The notes beneath the pieces were generated by a model that ran no database searches, was not told where the DNA came from, and worked only from the letters and a program-made list of their open reading frames with translations. The position numbers were made by a program, and so were the translations under genes. From JAMIFV01 sp035906055 (GTDB lineage: Bacteria > Pseudomonadota > Alphaproteobacteria > Rickettsiales > JABCZZ01): DNA of 17,414 nt. This document shows positions 6,612 through 13,839 of this stretch, piece by piece (the stretch's first letter is position 1; every line of letters starts with the position of its first letter). The stretch covers positions 1 to 17,414 of the forward strand of contig JAMIFV010000023.1 of NCBI GenBank assembly GCA_035906055.1, in the 5' to 3' direction.

Positions 6612-7139
6612 ATGAATCTACCCACCAAACCCAAAACCGACGAACCCCGCATCAACGGCCAGATACGCAACGACAACATAAGGCTGATAGATGCCAAAGG
6701 GGGTATGATAGGGGTGGTTGCCGTGCGTGAAGCGCTGCGCCAGGCAGAAGCTGCCGGACTGGACCTTGTAGAAATCTCTCCCAATGCCGAGCCGCCCGTG
6801 TGCAAGATCATGGACTACGGCAAGTATAAATACGAAGCGCAGAAGAAAGCCGCTGAGCAGCGCAAAAAGCAGAAAGTTATTGTGGTCAAGGAGATCAAGC
6901 TCCGCCCTACGATCGACAAGCACGATCTTGACGTAAAAATCCGTGCGGTAAACGGCTTCATTGAAGATGGCGACAAGGTGAAATTCACGCTCAAGTTCCG
7001 TGGCCGTGAAATCGCGCATCAGGAATTCGGCTACAAGGTTCTTGACCAGATCAAGGCTGAACTGGGCGACACGGTGAAAGTGGAAATCCATCCCCGCATG
7101 GAAGGCCGCCAGATGATAATGATGGTAGCACCCAAGTGA
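6612..7139 (+). CDS. infC: Translation initiation factor IF-3
   Basis: IF-3 binds the 30S subunit, keeps it free of 50S and checks the start codon and initiator tRNA. The 175 residues match the family's usual length. The N-terminal domain (about 1-80) has the typical RINGQIRNDNIRLID opening and the EISPNAEPPVCKIMDYGKYKY motif; a basic linker helix (about 74-95) follows; the C-terminal domain (about 95-175) has VKEIKLRP, KFTLKFRGREIAH and MEGRQMIMMVAPK. The start is ATG with AAGGA a few bases upstream, so there is no sign of the unusual AUU start that autoregulates infC in Escherichia coli. The rpmI and rplT genes that often follow are absent; the next gene is convergent. Confidence 0.97.
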   Translation: MNLPTKPKTDEPRINGQIRNDNIRLIDAKGGMIGVVAVREALRQAEAAGLDLVEISPNAEPPVCKIMDYGKYKYEAQKKAAEQRKKQKVIVVKEIKLRPTIDKHDLDVKIRAVNGFIEDGDKVKFTLKFRGREIAHQEFGYKVLDQIKAELGDTVKVEIHPRMEGRQMIMMVAPK

Positions 7140-7154
7140 TGGCATAGCCGTCAC
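7136..7154. terminator. Hairpin between convergent infC and the DUF2142 gene
   Basis: GTGATGGC and GCCGTCAC form an 8-bp stem with one G-T pair and a 3-base loop, overlapping the infC stop codon. No T-run follows on either strand, so a terminator role is only a possibility based on its position between converging genes. Confidence 0.3.
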
Positions 7155-7171
7155 CCGGGCAAAGACCGGCT

Positions 7172-8551
7172 TTATTCCCAATGCGACATCAGCACGCCTA
7201 TCGTTAGCGTCAGGCCAATAATACCAAACATGCTAACCGCCAGCGCAGACGTAACCGCTGCATGCGGTTTGCCGCGATACGGCACCAGCATGAGCAATAA
7301 CGGCAGGAACGGATAAAGATAACGCCCCTGAAAGCCTTTTACTGTTGGTGCCTGCAATCCGGTCCAGTGCACGTAGAGCGCGGTGAGCGACACCAGCATG
7401 AAGCCTGCAATAATGGGAAGTGCCAGAAATTTCACCTTGATTGGATATGACGCTTTTACCGATGTTCCGTCCATCCACAGCGTAATGCATAACAGCGCTA
7501 TCATAATGAAATAATAAATGCCCGCAGCCTGCGATGCCGTGCCGTAATGCCCGAACATTTCCATAAAAGTGTCGCTGTAGAACGAAAGTGAAGACAGCGT
7601 ATTCGCCAGCACACCGGCAAAGCCAAGCGGGTCACTGAGAATATAAGCTACCTGCCCGTCAGGATAAGCCGCCCCGCCCCATGTCTCATAACGCAGACCT
7701 TTGAACATCTCGCTTTTACGCGACATATCCATCCACCACAGACCGGCCAGCGCACCGGGCAGCATCGTGATGCCAGACCAGAGCAGCTTTGCCTTATGGG
7801 AGAAGAACCGGCGCGAAGGGATTGCAAGCACCAGCAGCGTAGCCGCCGCATAAGGAAATTTGCAAAGCCCAAGTAGGAAACCGAGCAATACGATGCGGAT
7901 CAATACAAAACGCCTGATGGGCTCAGTGCGCACTACCTCACGCAGCACGCATGCAAGAAACAATATGCCGAAAGCATCCGTCATCGCATCAGTACTCAGG
8001 CAGATGCGGTAAAGCGAAAGCGGCGGCAACAGCGCCAGCGCGCACAAACCATATTTCCATGAAGGGATAATGCGTATGGCGTGGAACGTTATCCATATGC
8101 TGCCCATGAGCGCCGCAAGGCGCGTGATGTAAAGCAGCATAAGCGGCGAAGCGTCAAAGAAGGCGCCGATACGGAAGGCTATCACCTGCGGAATATAATT
8201 GGCGGCGGTGTGGATAGTGCAATAATTGGGGCTGAGTATGCTCAGAGTGTCAGCACCGAGCGGGATGCCCGCCACTTCAAAGAAATGCGGCGCGGGATAA
8301 GGCAGAAGCTTATCCGCCATCAGAAATTCAATGGTCTTCTGCAGGAACAGAACAATGCCGGAAGGCACCTGCGCATCTTCAAGCCGCCAGTAGCCATAGG
8401 CTACCGATGCAATGCGCTGGTAATGGAAATATTCATCCGCACCGCCTAGCGGCGGCAGCAGGATGGCAAACACAATGCCAAAAGGCAGGGCAAACAATAC
8501 AAACAGGTTTTCAGGTAGCAGCCAGAATGGTGTGCTGCCACGCCTGCTCAT
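7172..8551 (-). CDS. DUF2142 family multipass membrane protein
   Basis: A 459-residue inner-membrane protein with about ten to twelve hydrophobic segments. It resembles the DUF2142 family (Pfam PF09913), thought to be distantly related to GT-C glycosyltransferases that use lipid-linked sugars. Diagnostic stretches are PPLGGADEYFHYQRI after the first membrane segment (the acidic DE...H motif typical of the family and of GT-C enzymes), the STDAMTDAFG segment, and VKGFQGRYLYPFLPLLLML near the C-terminus. I chose ATG 8551 because it overlaps the pyrE stop as ATGA; the longer reading from TTG 8575 adds eight residues without support. It is the last gene of a panC-pyrE operon, which says little about its role. 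Which sugar or acceptor it handles, if any, cannot be told. Confidence 0.8.
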   Translation of the reverse strand: MSRRGSTPFWLLPENLFVLFALPFGIVFAILLPPLGGADEYFHYQRIASVAYGYWRLEDAQVPSGIVLFLQKTIEFLMADKLLPYPAPHFFEVAGIPLGADTLSILSPNYCTIHTAANYIPQVIAFRIGAFFDASPLMLLYITRLAALMGSIWITFHAIRIIPSWKYGLCALALLPPLSLYRICLSTDAMTDAFGILFLACVLREVVRTEPIRRFVLIRIVLLGFLLGLCKFPYAAATLLVLAIPSRRFFSHKAKLLWSGITMLPGALAGLWWMDMSRKSEMFKGLRYETWGGAAYPDGQVAYILSDPLGFAGVLANTLSSLSFYSDTFMEMFGHYGTASQAAGIYYFIMIALLCITLWMDGTSVKASYPIKVKFLALPIIAGFMLVSLTALYVHWTGLQAPTVKGFQGRYLYPFLPLLLMLVPYRGKPHAAVTSALAVSMFGIIGLTLTIGVLMSHWE

Positions 8552-9150
8552 GCCGTGGCCGCCGCATTCAGCCAACGGCTGCCGGGTTTAATCGCTTGCG
8601 TGCCCGCAAGATGTGCAGGCAATGCATCCGGCTTATAGGCAGGCACTTCCACTTTCAGCAGCGACACCAGCGGCACCGGCAGCTTGCCGGCCCCTTCCCC
8701 TCGGTCGATAAGCGAAGCTTCCGCCACCACTTCGCCGCCATGCGCGCGAATGCACTCAATCGTTTCAAGGGAGGATTTCGCAGTGGTCACCACGTCTTCC
8801 ACCACAAGCACCTTGGCGCCTTCCGGAATGGAAAAACCACGGCGGAACGTGAACGTACCGTTCTCACGTTCACAGAAGATGGTCGGCACGCGCAACTGCC
8901 TGCCCATTTCATACCCTACAATCACGCCGCCCATGGCGGGCGCAACCACGAGATCGAATTTCTGCCCCGGCAGTTTAGCTTTGAGCCTGACAGCCAGCGC
9001 TGAACAGAGGCGCTCAGCCCGTGCCGTGTCCATCAGCACACGCGCGCATTGCAGATAAGTATCGCTATGCAGGCCGGAAGAAAGGATGAAATGACCTTTC
9101 AATATCGCGCCAGCATCGGTGAATTCTTTAAGTATATCCTGTTCGTTCAT
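8548..9150 (-). CDS. pyrE: Orotate phosphoribosyltransferase
   Basis: PyrE joins orotate to PRPP to give orotidine 5'-phosphate in pyrimidine synthesis. The 200-residue length is normal. The N-terminus shows the GHFILSSGLHSDTYLQ segment, the middle has VVAPAMGGVIVGYEMGR, and the PRPP-binding motif is VLVVEDVVTTAKSS (114-127), where most relatives have TTGGS or TTGKS; the Ala in place of the first Gly is a mild oddity. The CEREN...FTFRRGF stretch matches the catalytic-loop region. The ATG overlaps the panC stop codon by one base (TAATG) and its own stop overlaps the next start (ATGA), so the three genes form a tight operon. No carAB, pyrB or pyrF is nearby. Confidence 0.94.
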   Translation of the reverse strand: MNEQDILKEFTDAGAILKGHFILSSGLHSDTYLQCARVLMDTARAERLCSALAVRLKAKLPGQKFDLVVAPAMGGVIVGYEMGRQLRVPTIFCERENGTFTFRRGFSIPEGAKVLVVEDVVTTAKSSLETIECIRAHGGEVVAEASLIDRGEGAGKLPVPLVSLLKVEVPAYKPDALPAHLAGTQAIKPGSRWLNAAATA

Positions 9151-9989
9151 TACGTTACTTCTATGTTATCAATTAACCGTGTTGTACCAATGAATGCTGC
9201 CGCAAGCAAGCGCGCAGGCATACGCAGTGCGGTCAGCGGTTCCAATGTCGCCGCATCGCACAGCTCTACATAATCAATTCTGGTGAAACCGCCTGCGAGC
9301 AATGTGGCTTTTGCGTCATCAATCGCTTTACTCACGGCAACACCGTTGCGCGCCGCTCTGGCAACATCATTCAGCGTTTTATACATTAGCGGCGCAGCGG
9401 CACGCTGTTCTGCGCTCAGGTAACGGTTGCGTGACGACATCGCCAGCCCGTCCGCTTCGCGCAATGTGGCTGAGCCTATTATCTCGACCGGAATATCGAG
9501 ATCCCTGGTGAAGCGGCGGATGATGGTTAGCTGCTGGTAATCCTTTTCGCCGAATATGGCTACATCCGGCAGCACCTGCTGGAAAAGTTTGGTGACCACC
9601 GTCGCCACCCCGTCAAAATGCCCGGGGCGAAATGCACCGCATAATATGCCGCTGATGCCCGGCACCACCACTTTGGTGATAGCCCCCTTCCCGTACATCT
9701 CTTCGGCAGAAGGGGCATAGGCTATACTGGTTTCTGTCTCGCGCAATAATTTACAATCCGCCTGTAAGGTGCGGGGATATTTAGAATAATCCTCATTGGG
9801 CCCGAACTGGGTGGGGTTTACGAATATGCTCACCACTACGATATCGCCATGCTTGCGGGCCTCCTTTACAAGGGAGATATGCCCTGCGTGCAGCGCGCCC
9901 ATGGTAGGCACCAGCGCTATGCGCTTGCCAAGTTGGCGCTGGCCGCGTATAGCCTCCCGTAGCGACGAAATAGTATGTATTAATTCCAT
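9150..9989 (-). CDS. panC: Pantothenate synthetase
   Basis: PanC joins pantoate and beta-alanine with ATP to form pantothenate, the precursor of coenzyme A. At 279 residues it is the usual length. All signatures are present: PTMGALHAGHISL (28-40, the HIGH-type nucleotide site), the pantoate-binding FVNPTQF, FRPGHFDGVATVV, GEKDYQQL, and the KMSKS-like EADGLAMSSRNRYL. It is the first gene of the panC-pyrE-DUF2142 operon. Only 19 bases separate its start from the divergent zapE start, so its promoter must lie inside or next to the zapE coding region. No clear ribosome-binding site precedes the ATG. panB is not in the window. Confidence 0.96.
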   Translation of the reverse strand: MELIHTISSLREAIRGQRQLGKRIALVPTMGALHAGHISLVKEARKHGDIVVVSIFVNPTQFGPNEDYSKYPRTLQADCKLLRETETSIAYAPSAEEMYGKGAITKVVVPGISGILCGAFRPGHFDGVATVVTKLFQQVLPDVAIFGEKDYQQLTIIRRFTRDLDIPVEIIGSATLREADGLAMSSRNRYLSAEQRAAAPLMYKTLNDVARAARNGVAVSKAIDDAKATLLAGGFTRIDYVELCDAATLEPLTALRMPARLLAAAFIGTTRLIDNIEVT

Positions 9990-10008
9990 AGGTTACTGCA
10001 TAGCGCAT

Positions 10009-11145
10009 ATGTCCCCTTCCCTTCAACCCCAAAGCACGAATACCTTGCCTGAAATTTACGCACAGGCCGTGAGTACGGGTAAGCTTAAGCCTGATGAAGC
10101 GCAGCAGGAGATAGTAAATCAACTGGAAGGCCTGCGCCTTACTCTTTTGCAGGATAAAGCCAATAAACCACGTAAGCTTATAGGAAAATTGTTTGCGCCC
10201 CCCCCTACCCCGTCCACCGCTAAGAGCTTATATATCTGGGGTGATGTGGGGCGCGGCAAATCCCTGCTGATGGACATGTTTTACAGCGTCGCGCCCGTAG
10301 AGAAAAAGCGTCGCATCCATTTTCATGAACTGATGCTGGAGATCCACGCCAAAGCGCATGACCTGCGCAAAGCCAATAATAACGAAAACCCCATCACGCA
10401 GGTGGCGCACAAGCTCGCCGCCCAATACCGTCTGCTTTGCCTTGATGAATTCCAGGTGACCGACGTGGCCGACGCCATGATCCTGCATAAACTGTTCGAC
10501 ACATTGCTGGCTAAAGGCGTTACCTTTGTTATCACCTCTAACCGCCCCCCGGCTGAGCTTTATAAAGGCGGCCTGCAACGCGAGAAGTTCCTTTCATTCG
10601 TGGCTCTGGTCAATGAGCGCATGGACGTGCTTAACCTCAACGCCCGGCAGGATTACCGCATGCAGCGCCTGCGTGCCATGCAGACGGTTTACTTCACTCC
10701 GCGCAGCGAAGAAGCCGACAGGCTCATGCGCGAAACACTCAGCCAGTTCGCCAATTTTGCCGAACGCGCGCCCATCACACTGGAAGTTCAGGGGCGTAAC
10801 CTGAAAGTGAATGAATGCTATGGCAGCGTCGCCATGTTTACCTTCAGCGAATTATGCGAGAAGCCCCTGGGTTCAGCGGATTTCCTTGCCATCGCCAAGC
10901 GCTTTACCGTGGTGTTCCTCACCGGTATCCCGCGCCTGAGCAATGAAAAGCGCAACGAAGCACGCCGCTTTGTAACATTGATAGATGCACTTTATGACCG
11001 CCGCACCAAGCTCATCTGCACCGCCGATGCCCCGCCGGAAAAGCTTTATGTAGAGGGGGACGGCCATTTTGAGTTCCAGCGCACCGTTTCCCGCCTTGTG
11101 GAAATGCAGTCGGAAAGCTATCTTACCTCTAAACATTTACCGTAA
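10009..11145 (+). CDS. zapE: Cell division ATPase ZapE (AFG1-like)
   Basis: A 378-residue P-loop ATPase of the ZapE/AFG1 family. In bacteria ZapE is reported to act at the Z-ring during constriction; the mitochondrial relative AFG1 helps remove misfolded membrane proteins. Walker A is GDVGRGKS (78-85), preceded by LYIW, and Walker B is LLCLDEF (142-148), followed by QVTDVADAM. The family's FVITSNRPPAELYKGGLQRE stretch (sensor 1), the DYR(M) element and the RF..LIDALYDRR segment near the C-terminus are clear. I chose ATG 10009: the frame is open back to 9796, but that extension overlaps panC and is not ZapE-like. There is no Shine-Dalgarno upstream. It starts an operon with ispH 5 bases downstream. 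Confidence 0.93.
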   Translation: MSPSLQPQSTNTLPEIYAQAVSTGKLKPDEAQQEIVNQLEGLRLTLLQDKANKPRKLIGKLFAPPPTPSTAKSLYIWGDVGRGKSLLMDMFYSVAPVEKKRRIHFHELMLEIHAKAHDLRKANNNENPITQVAHKLAAQYRLLCLDEFQVTDVADAMILHKLFDTLLAKGVTFVITSNRPPAELYKGGLQREKFLSFVALVNERMDVLNLNARQDYRMQRLRAMQTVYFTPRSEEADRLMRETLSQFANFAERAPITLEVQGRNLKVNECYGSVAMFTFSELCEKPLGSADFLAIAKRFTVVFLTGIPRLSNEKRNEARRFVTLIDALYDRRTKLICTADAPPEKLYVEGDGHFEFQRTVSRLVEMQSESYLTSKHLP

Positions 11146-11150
11146 ACCCT

Positions 11151-12116
11151 ATGCAACAGCCCTTCACCATAGTCCTAGCCAAACCGCGCGGTTTCTGCGC
11201 AGGCGTTGAACGCGCCATCGACATTGTAGAGAAAGCCCTCTCGCTGTATGGCCCACCCATCTATGTGCGCCACGAAATCGTGCACAATAAGTGGGTGGTG
11301 CAGGATCTGCGCGCTAAAGGCGTGGTATTCGTAGACGAAGTGACGGACGTGCCGGACGGCGCTATCACTATTTTCAGCGCGCACGGCATTTCGGAAAAAG
11401 TGGAGAACAGTGCCAAGCTGCGTGAGCTGCCGGTTATCGACGCCACCTGCCCTCTGGTGACCAAGGTTCATCGTGAAGCGCAACGTTATGAAGCGGAAGG
11501 CCGTGAGATCATCCTTATCGGGCATGACGGCCACCCCGAAGTGGAAGGCACGATGGGGCGCGTGAAACGCAAAGTGCATCTGGTAGGTACGGAAGAAGAC
11601 GTAAGCAAGCTACAAGTGGATAAACCCGATAACCTTGCTTATGTAACACAGACCACCCTCAGCGTGGACGATACAAAAACAATTATCGCCGCATTAAAAG
11701 CCCGCTTTCCAACCATTGCAGGCCCTGACCTGCGCGACATTTGCTATGCAACGCAGAACCGCCAGAACGCCGTGCGCAAACTGGCGCAGGAAGTGGACTG
11801 CGTTCTGGTCATCGGCTCGGCCAACAGCTCCAATTCCAACCGCCTGCGCGATCTTGCGGAAGAAATGAAAGTACCCGCTTATCTTATCGACGGCGCACAG
11901 GACATCAAACCCGAATGGCTGGATAATATCAAAAGCATCGGCGTTACCGCAGGCGCTTCCGCCCCTGAGCTGCTGGTGGATGAAGTGGTAAGCAAGCTTC
12001 AGTCCCTGCGCAGCGGTGCAGCCGTCACCACGCTTGAAGGCATGAACGAGAACACCCGCTTCAAACTGCCGCCGGAAGTGACCGATAAGCCCTTTACGAT
12101 GAAGAAAACGGGCTAA
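11151..12116 (+). CDS. ispH: 4-hydroxy-3-methylbut-2-enyl diphosphate reductase
   Basis: IspH (LytB) carries out the last step of the MEP isoprenoid pathway, reducing HMBPP to IPP and DMAPP with a 4Fe-4S cluster. The three cluster cysteines are present: C16 (PRGFCAGV), C100 (DATCPLV) and C198 (DICYATQNRQ). The substrate-binding residues of the family are also visible: H41 (VRHEIVHN), H78 (SAHGIS) and the GHPEVEGTMG stretch, plus the SSNSNRL serine/asparagine motif and the TAGASAPE segment. The length of 321 is normal. It lies 5 bases after zapE without its own ribosome-binding site, and its stop overlaps the next start as TAATG, so coupled translation is likely. Confidence 0.97.
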   Translation: MQQPFTIVLAKPRGFCAGVERAIDIVEKALSLYGPPIYVRHEIVHNKWVVQDLRAKGVVFVDEVTDVPDGAITIFSAHGISEKVENSAKLRELPVIDATCPLVTKVHREAQRYEAEGREIILIGHDGHPEVEGTMGRVKRKVHLVGTEEDVSKLQVDKPDNLAYVTQTTLSVDDTKTIIAALKARFPTIAGPDLRDICYATQNRQNAVRKLAQEVDCVLVIGSANSSNSNRLRDLAEEMKVPAYLIDGAQDIKPEWLDNIKSIGVTAGASAPELLVDEVVSKLQSLRSGAAVTTLEGMNENTRFKLPPEVTDKPFTMKKTG

Positions 12117-12985
12117 TGTTTATCGCCGTATTCTACATGATCCTGGCAATGCTCTCCATTACCGGGGGCGCTTCCCTTGCCAAAACCATATTTCCTGCCA
12201 TTGGCCCTGAAATGACCACGGTGCTGCGCCTCTCCTTCGCAGCGGTCATTCTTTCCGTAGTGTTCCGCATATGGAAATGGGTGCCACGGCGCAAACAGCT
12301 AAAACCTATTATGTTCTATGGCGTGACGCTTGGGCTTATGAATATGCTGTTCTACCTTTCCATCGCGCGCATACCGCTTGGCATAGCGCTGGCGTTGGAA
12401 TTTACCGGGCCGCTCGCCGTAGCGCTTTACGGCACCCGTAACTGGCGCGACCTCATCTGGCTGGCTTTCGCCATGGCAGGTATCGTGTTGCTGCTGCCTG
12501 TCACTGAAGTCTCCGCGCAGCTTGATCCTGTGGGCATAGCACTCGCCCTGTTCGCAGGCGTATTCTGGGCATTATATATATTTGCGGGTAAATATGCGGG
12601 GGCAAGCGGGCATGACCACGGCATGCATAGCGGCATCACCGTTGCATGGGGTATGAGCGTTGCGGCATTAGTAGCAATGCCCATTGGCTTTGCCGCAGGC
12701 AGTGGTGGGGCTATCACCGGGCACATCGCGCTGCTGGCACTGGGCGTAGCGCTACTTTCAAGCGCCATTCCCTACTCGCTCGAAATGGTGGCGTTGAAGA
12801 AACTCCCCGCCAAGACCTATGGCATACTCACCAGCATTGAGCCAGCCATAGGCGTGCTTTCCGGCTTCGTATTCCTTTCCGAGCGTATCTCAGGCCTGCA
12901 GTTGCTGGCTATTGGCTGCATTATGATAGCGTCTGTCGGCAGCACTTATTGCGTAAACAGGGGCTTACAGCACCCTGCCACTTAG
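12116..12985 (+). CDS. EamA/DMT superfamily transporter, RhtA-like exporter
   Basis: A 289-residue inner-membrane protein with ten predicted membrane segments arranged as two EamA repeats (about 1-135 and 145-285). It resembles the RhtA branch of the drug/metabolite transporters, whose Escherichia coli member exports threonine and homoserine. Stretches typical of RhtA are the IPLGIALALEFTGPLAVAL segment at the end of the first half, FWALYIFAGK, and SSAIPYSLEMVALKKLP followed by the GILTSIEPAIGVLSGF segment. Substrate cannot be told from sequence. The start overlaps the ispH stop by one base. It is the last gene of the zapE-ispH operon and is followed by a hairpin-rich spacer with no clear T-run terminator. 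Confidence 0.85.
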   Translation: MFIAVFYMILAMLSITGGASLAKTIFPAIGPEMTTVLRLSFAAVILSVVFRIWKWVPRRKQLKPIMFYGVTLGLMNMLFYLSIARIPLGIALALEFTGPLAVALYGTRNWRDLIWLAFAMAGIVLLLPVTEVSAQLDPVGIALALFAGVFWALYIFAGKYAGASGHDHGMHSGITVAWGMSVAALVAMPIGFAAGSGGAITGHIALLALGVALLSSAIPYSLEMVALKKLPAKTYGILTSIEPAIGVLSGFVFLSERISGLQLLAIGCIMIASVGSTYCVNRGLQHPAT

Positions 12986-12990
12986 GGTCA

Positions 12991-13157
12991 GGACGCTCTC
13001 CTGCAAAGCGGGAGAAGGATGCACAGGCTTTGCTGCGTAGCAGCTTAGCCGTAGCCGGGTGAGGGTGAATTAACGCCCCCTCACCTCGGTTTGCCTAAGG
13101 GCTTAGCTATAGCAGCTAAACCCAAGGCAAACGCGTCCTCTCCCTCAAAGGGAGAGG
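12991..13157. repeat. Four-hairpin palindromic intergenic element
   Basis: This spacer has no gene but holds a row of inverted repeats: an 8-bp stem with an AAA loop (12997-13015); GGTGAGGG with CCCTCACC (13058-13065 with 13078-13085); a long imperfect stem of about 17 pairs (13089-13108 with 13114-13132) that places GTTTGCCT opposite AGGCAAAC; and a perfect 9-bp stem with a CAA loop (13137-13157). GGACGC at 12991 and GCGTCC at 13133 could close the whole fold, and the first and last hairpins have related sequences (CTCTCC...GGAGA). This is the build of a dispersed palindromic repeat of the REP/MITE type. Only one copy is visible, so that label is inference. None of the stems is followed by a T-run. 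Confidence 0.6.
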
Positions 13158-13204
13158 AAAAGAAAGAATGGGTTTAATGAGGCATGATTCTGGCAACTTA
13201 GCAC

Positions 13205-13232
13205 TTGCATAAATCCATAACTTTTGTAATTT
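13205..13232 (+). promoter_or_regulatory. Candidate promoter of the GbsR-like regulator and cyd genes
   Basis: TTGCAT (13205-13210) and TAATTT (13227-13232) are 16 bases apart. The -10 box overlaps the left edge of the perfect palindrome that starts at 13230, an arrangement that would suit repression. The match to consensus is moderate. Confidence 0.35.
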
Positions 13233-13247
13233 CAGTAATTACTGAAA
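13230..13247. promoter_or_regulatory. 18-bp perfect palindrome, candidate operator
   Basis: TTTCAGTAATTACTGAAA is a perfect dyad 17 bases before the start codon of the GbsR/MarR-type regulator. Winged-helix dimers of this class commonly bind such sites and often control their own gene. The site overlaps the only candidate -10 box. No second copy is seen before cydA, so one site may control the whole block. Confidence 0.6.
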
Positions 13248-13264
13248 CTTCAAAAAATAAAAAA

Positions 13265-13837
13265 ATGCAGATCACCGAATCCATGCAGACCTTCATCTCC
13301 CATTTCGGTGAAATGGGCAGTCGCTGGGGCATAAACCGCACCGTGGGGCAGATATACGCCCTGCTTTATGTGTGCGAAGAGCCTCTGTGCGCTGAGGATA
13401 TCGCCGAGACGCTGGGTTTCTCGCGCTCCAATGTGAGCATGGGCTTGAAGGAGCTGGATAGCTGGCGCCTTACCCGTGTGAAGTACTACGTAAAGGACCG
13501 CAAGGAATATTATACCGTGCCGGAAGATGTGTGGGAGATATTCCGAACACTGGTGGAAGAACGTAAAAAACGCGAAATAGACCCCACACTCTCCATGCTG
13601 CGTGACGTGCTTATTAAAAGCCCCAAGGCCAGTGAGGCTTACTCACACGCCAAGATGCAGGAGATGCATGATCTTATCGAGATGATGACCGGCTGGTATA
13701 TGGACATGCACAAGATGGAAACCGAACGGCTGATTAACCTGCTCAGGCTTGGCTCTAAAGTATATAAACTTTACGAGTTCAAGGATAAGCTCACCCTCAT
13801 TCCGGGCGGCAAGAAAAAGGGCAAGAAGGAGAAGTAA
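13265..13837 (+). CDS. GbsR/MarR-family transcriptional regulator
   Basis: A 190-residue winged-helix DNA-binding protein of the GbsR branch of the MarR superfamily. Residues 22-66 contain the core: INRTVGQIYALLYV, then EEPLCAEDIAETLGFSRSNVSMGLKELDSWRLTRV as the helix-turn-helix, and the wing in KDRKEYYTV. The C-terminal half is helical and charged, likely for dimer formation, and ends in an unusual lysine-rich tail. I chose ATG 13265, since the upstream reading from TTG 13205 would run through the palindrome. There is no strong ribosome-binding site; the leader is AT-rich. cydA starts 2 bases after the stop, so it most likely controls the oxidase operon, in response to a signal that cannot be told from sequence. 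Confidence 0.85.
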   Translation: MQITESMQTFISHFGEMGSRWGINRTVGQIYALLYVCEEPLCAEDIAETLGFSRSNVSMGLKELDSWRLTRVKYYVKDRKEYYTVPEDVWEIFRTLVEERKKREIDPTLSMLRDVLIKSPKASEAYSHAKMQEMHDLIEMMTGWYMDMHKMETERLINLLRLGSKVYKLYEFKDKLTLIPGGKKKGKKEK

Positions 13838-13839
13838 AT

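Noticed and set aside
9796..10008. N-terminal extension of ZapE
   Set aside because: It overlaps panC almost entirely in antisense and has no ZapE features; ATG 10009 gives a normal family length.
13137..13157. Perfect 9-bp hairpin as a terminator of the rhtA-like operon
   Set aside because: It is followed by A-rich rather than T-rich sequence on the plus strand, and on the minus strand the T-run precedes the stem.
13205..13264. Upstream TTG start for the GbsR-like regulator
   Set aside because: Twenty extra residues would be encoded across the palindrome and candidate promoter, and family proteins start close to ATG 13265.
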